A stretch of DNA of 9,067 nt from Gemmataceae bacterium (lineage in GTDB: Bacteria > Planctomycetota > Planctomycetia > Gemmatales > Gemmataceae). Positions 8,173 through 9,067 of the stretch are shown one piece after another (position 1 is the stretch's first letter; each line of letters opens with the position of its first letter). The notes under the pieces were generated by a model, which ran no database searches, had not been told where the DNA came from, and was given only the letters and a program-made list of their open reading frames with translations. The stretch is from positions 1 through 9,067 of the forward strand of contig JAFMJU010000141.1 of assembly GCA_017853285.1 (NCBI GenBank), in the 5' to 3' direction. Both the position numbers and the translations under genes were made by a program.

Positions 8173-8594
8173 GCCTTTATTTCCGAATGCTGCCGGAAGG
8201 TCGGAGATCCAATTGGAAGGTAACCGAACCGTTGGCGACGGGCTTTTTCACCCCGGAATTGATCCAGCAAAAGATGCCGGAAGGCGACATCTTGTGCCCC
8301 CCGGGCATCCCAGTAAGTCAATACATGGGAGGTAACCGGGGAAAGATTGGCGACCCTGTCAAGCCAGACTATTCCGGCATCATGGCCAAGATGGCTAGTT
8401 TTGGGGTGATGCCAAGCGATTTGGGTTGCCAGGCACCCTTGGGGGGGCAACTTACAAAAGCAACCACTGATCAGCAAAGGACTTGCAGATTCAAGCAGGC
8501 GGATCACCTGGTCCACGGCGCTATCCACCGCCCCTGGAAACCAGCGATGGCTCAGTTCGTCCATCACGGATTGTGGGGGGGGTAACACCAACAT
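8166..8594 (-). CDS. Unrecognised small protein, 142 aa, first gene of the methyltransferase-mlaE unit
   Basis: I do not recognise the family. The ATG at 8594 has a Shine-Dalgarno-like GGAG 8-9 nt upstream; the frame extends to a TTG at 8735, but the extra 47 residues look like leader translated by chance. There is no signal peptide or membrane segment, so it is probably cytosolic. Visible features are a helix-like region (about 24-37), then LLISGCFCKLPPQGCLATQIAWHHP split over 40-64, containing Cys45, Cys47, Cys54, His62 and His63, with His69, His71 and Asp72 close behind (HLGHDAG, 68-74). The Cys/His spacing could bind a metal, but no catalytic pattern is certain. The C-terminal 30 residues are basic. 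The 7-nt overlap with the methyltransferase argues that it is a real gene and a partner in the same process. Confidence 0.7.
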   Translation of the reverse strand: MLVLPPPQSVMDELSHRWFPGAVDSAVDQVIRLLESASPLLISGCFCKLPPQGCLATQIAWHHPKTSHLGHDAGIVWLDRVANLSPVTSHVLTYWDARGAQDVAFRHLLLDQFRGEKARRQRFGYLPIGSPTFRQHSEIKAC

Positions 8595-8735
8595 TGCCGG
8601 TTCTCCGGTTTGTGCGGTTGATTCTACCTGCGAGGTAGCAAAAACGGAATACCAGCGTGGGAGAAAATTACCGGTTTTGCCACAAGCTATTACGGGCCAA
8701 GGAGAAGAATTTTTCCGCCGCCGAAAAAGAATCAA
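8595..8735 (-). promoter_or_regulatory. Leader of the three-gene unit, with short hairpins
   Basis: Non-coding stretch upstream of the ATG at 8594. On the - strand it contains a small perfect hairpin, CTACCT-CGC-AGGTAG (8624-8638). Next to the start is CCGG-AGAA-CCGG (8597-8608), which holds the ribosome site GGAG within its left arm and loop. Both are short, so a regulatory role is only possible. I see no riboswitch that I recognise here. Confidence 0.3.
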
Positions 8736-8793
8736 ATCAAAATATCATTTAATATTTATTATTATAAAATAATATCATAATACTAATAAAAAA
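8736..8793. other. AT-rich island with candidate -10 TATAAT on the - strand
   Basis: This stretch is almost entirely A and T, whereas the rest of the window is GC-rich. On the - strand it includes a perfect TATAAT (8761-8766), with a weak -35 match TTATTA (8784-8789) at 17 nt. Transcription from there would give the three-gene unit a leader of about 160 nt. The island directly follows the - strand terminator, which fits a promoter for the next unit. In such AT-rich DNA a TATAAT can arise by chance. Confidence 0.4.
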
Positions 8794-8820
8794 CCCGCCG
8801 AGGGTGCGTGCCTCGGCGGG
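8788..8820 (-). terminator. Intrinsic terminator (- strand)
   Basis: Perfect 10-bp GC-rich stem, arms 8794-8803 (CCCGCCGAGG) and 8811-8820 (CCTCGGCGGG), with a 7-nt loop, followed on the - strand by six U residues (AAAAAA on + at 8788-8793). It ends transcripts coming from the right, either from a gene beyond the window or from the promoter-like element at 8846-8875, and insulates the three-gene unit. Confidence 0.88.
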
Positions 8821-8845
8821 TCGGAACATGAGTGAAGAGAGTGAT

Positions 8846-8875
8846 CTTATGCCCCTGAATGCCCCATGGGGTCAA
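8846..8875 (-). promoter_or_regulatory. Candidate promoter close upstream of the terminator
   Basis: On the - strand, TTGACC (8870-8875, 5 of 6 to consensus) and CATAAG (8846-8851, 4 of 6) are 18 nt apart. The spacer holds the perfect palindrome CCCCATGGGG (8862-8871, overlapping the -35), which could be a protein-binding site. A start near 8840 would leave only about 50 nt to the terminator. Unproven, based on hexamer matches alone. Confidence 0.3.
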
Positions 8876-8951
8876 GCCGTTTTGTGTATTTTTTTCCCAC
8901 GGATTGGAAAGTTTTCATCCCTTCTTTACAAATTCGGGTGAAAACGGCTTG
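8873..8951. repeat. 11-bp inverted repeat with 57-nt spacer
   Basis: CAAGCCGTTTT at 8873-8883 is the exact reverse complement of AAAACGGCTTG at 8941-8951. The left arm overlaps the candidate -35 box. It could pair as a long-range RNA stem or be paired operator half-sites; nothing else in the sequence decides this. No transposase, target duplication or gene lies between the arms. Confidence 0.5.
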
Positions 8952-8967
8952 GTAAATGCCTTGGGGC

Positions 8968-9067
8968 CTAGAGCCTTTTGCGGGATGGTGCATCCAGCCT
9001 GCGGATCATTCCCAACCTCTCCTCAAATCCCCCAACCGGCCTTCGCTTCCTCTTTTCTTGATCCAAA
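8968..9067 (-). CDS. Possible C-terminal tail of a gene extending past the right edge
   Basis: One - strand frame is open from the window edge for 32 codons to a TAG at 8968-8970; the other two - strand frames stop sooner. The residues are strongly basic (EKRKRRP near the edge, ending in RRLDAPSRKRL), which could be the tail of a cytosolic protein. No domain is recognisable. The terminator about 150 nt downstream on the same strand would fit as its end. A 32-codon open frame is common by chance, so this is weak. Confidence 0.2.
   Translation of the reverse strand, partial: LDQEKRKRRPVGGFEERLGMIRRLDAPSRKRL

Noticed and set aside
8187..8585. + strand frame of 132 codons opposite the unrecognised small gene
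   Set aside because: The - strand frame has a better ribosome site and overlaps the methyltransferase start in operon fashion; the + frame has no partner and no recognisable motif.
8683..8700. Sigma54-like TTGGCC...GCTTG on the - strand
   Set aside because: The GG to GC spacing is 9 nt rather than the required 10, and the flanking consensus is poor.
8595..8735. N-terminal extension of the small - strand gene to a TTG at 8735
   Set aside because: The ATG at 8594 has a spaced GGAG; the extension has no motif and would occupy what looks like leader DNA.
8828..8941. 37-codon + strand ORF starting ATGAGTGAAGAG
   Set aside because: No ribosome site, it starts just after a hairpin, and it crosses the inverted repeat and the candidate promoter; it looks like a chance frame.

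Overview
The window is GC-rich bacterial DNA that looks chromosomal. Protein style points to a Gram-negative, most likely a planctomycete of the Gemmatales type: a His-rich lipoprotein ending in a YHS/TRASH-like Cys domain, a double-length RND adaptor, and an RND pump of the CusA/CzcA family. This taxonomic call rests on remembered family resemblance, not on a search.

Left part (1-6483, + strand): a compact heavy-metal efflux operon. A metal-binding lipoprotein, open at the left window edge, overlaps by 14 bp a 740-residue periplasmic adaptor made of two complete adaptor units in one chain. About 60 bp later comes a 1102-residue HME-RND inner-membrane pump. The likely scheme is that the lipoprotein and the adaptor (both with HxH or HxxH motifs near the mature N-terminus) bind or hand over metal, and the pump exports it using the proton gradient. 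No outer-membrane factor (CusC/TolC type) or regulator is visible; the operon promoter and possibly the channel gene lie upstream of the window.

Middle (6484-6706): a tRNA-Arg(TCT) on the - strand with a plausible promoter of its own and a strong intrinsic terminator after it. It separates the convergent + and - strand units.

Right part (6707-8594, - strand): a three-gene unit read right to left: an unrecognised 142-residue protein, a class I SAM-dependent methyltransferase, and an MlaE-type ABC permease. The junctions overlap by 7 nt and 4 nt (ATGA), so the three are probably co-transcribed and translationally coupled. No MlaF, MlaD or MlaB partner is next to the permease.

Right edge (8595-9067): mostly non-coding. 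It holds the leader of the three-gene unit, a roughly 60-bp AT-rich island with a perfect TATAAT on the - strand, an intrinsic terminator oriented to the - strand, a promoter-like element only some 30 bp upstream of that terminator, and an 11-bp inverted repeat. A short open frame touching the right edge may be the tail of another - strand gene.
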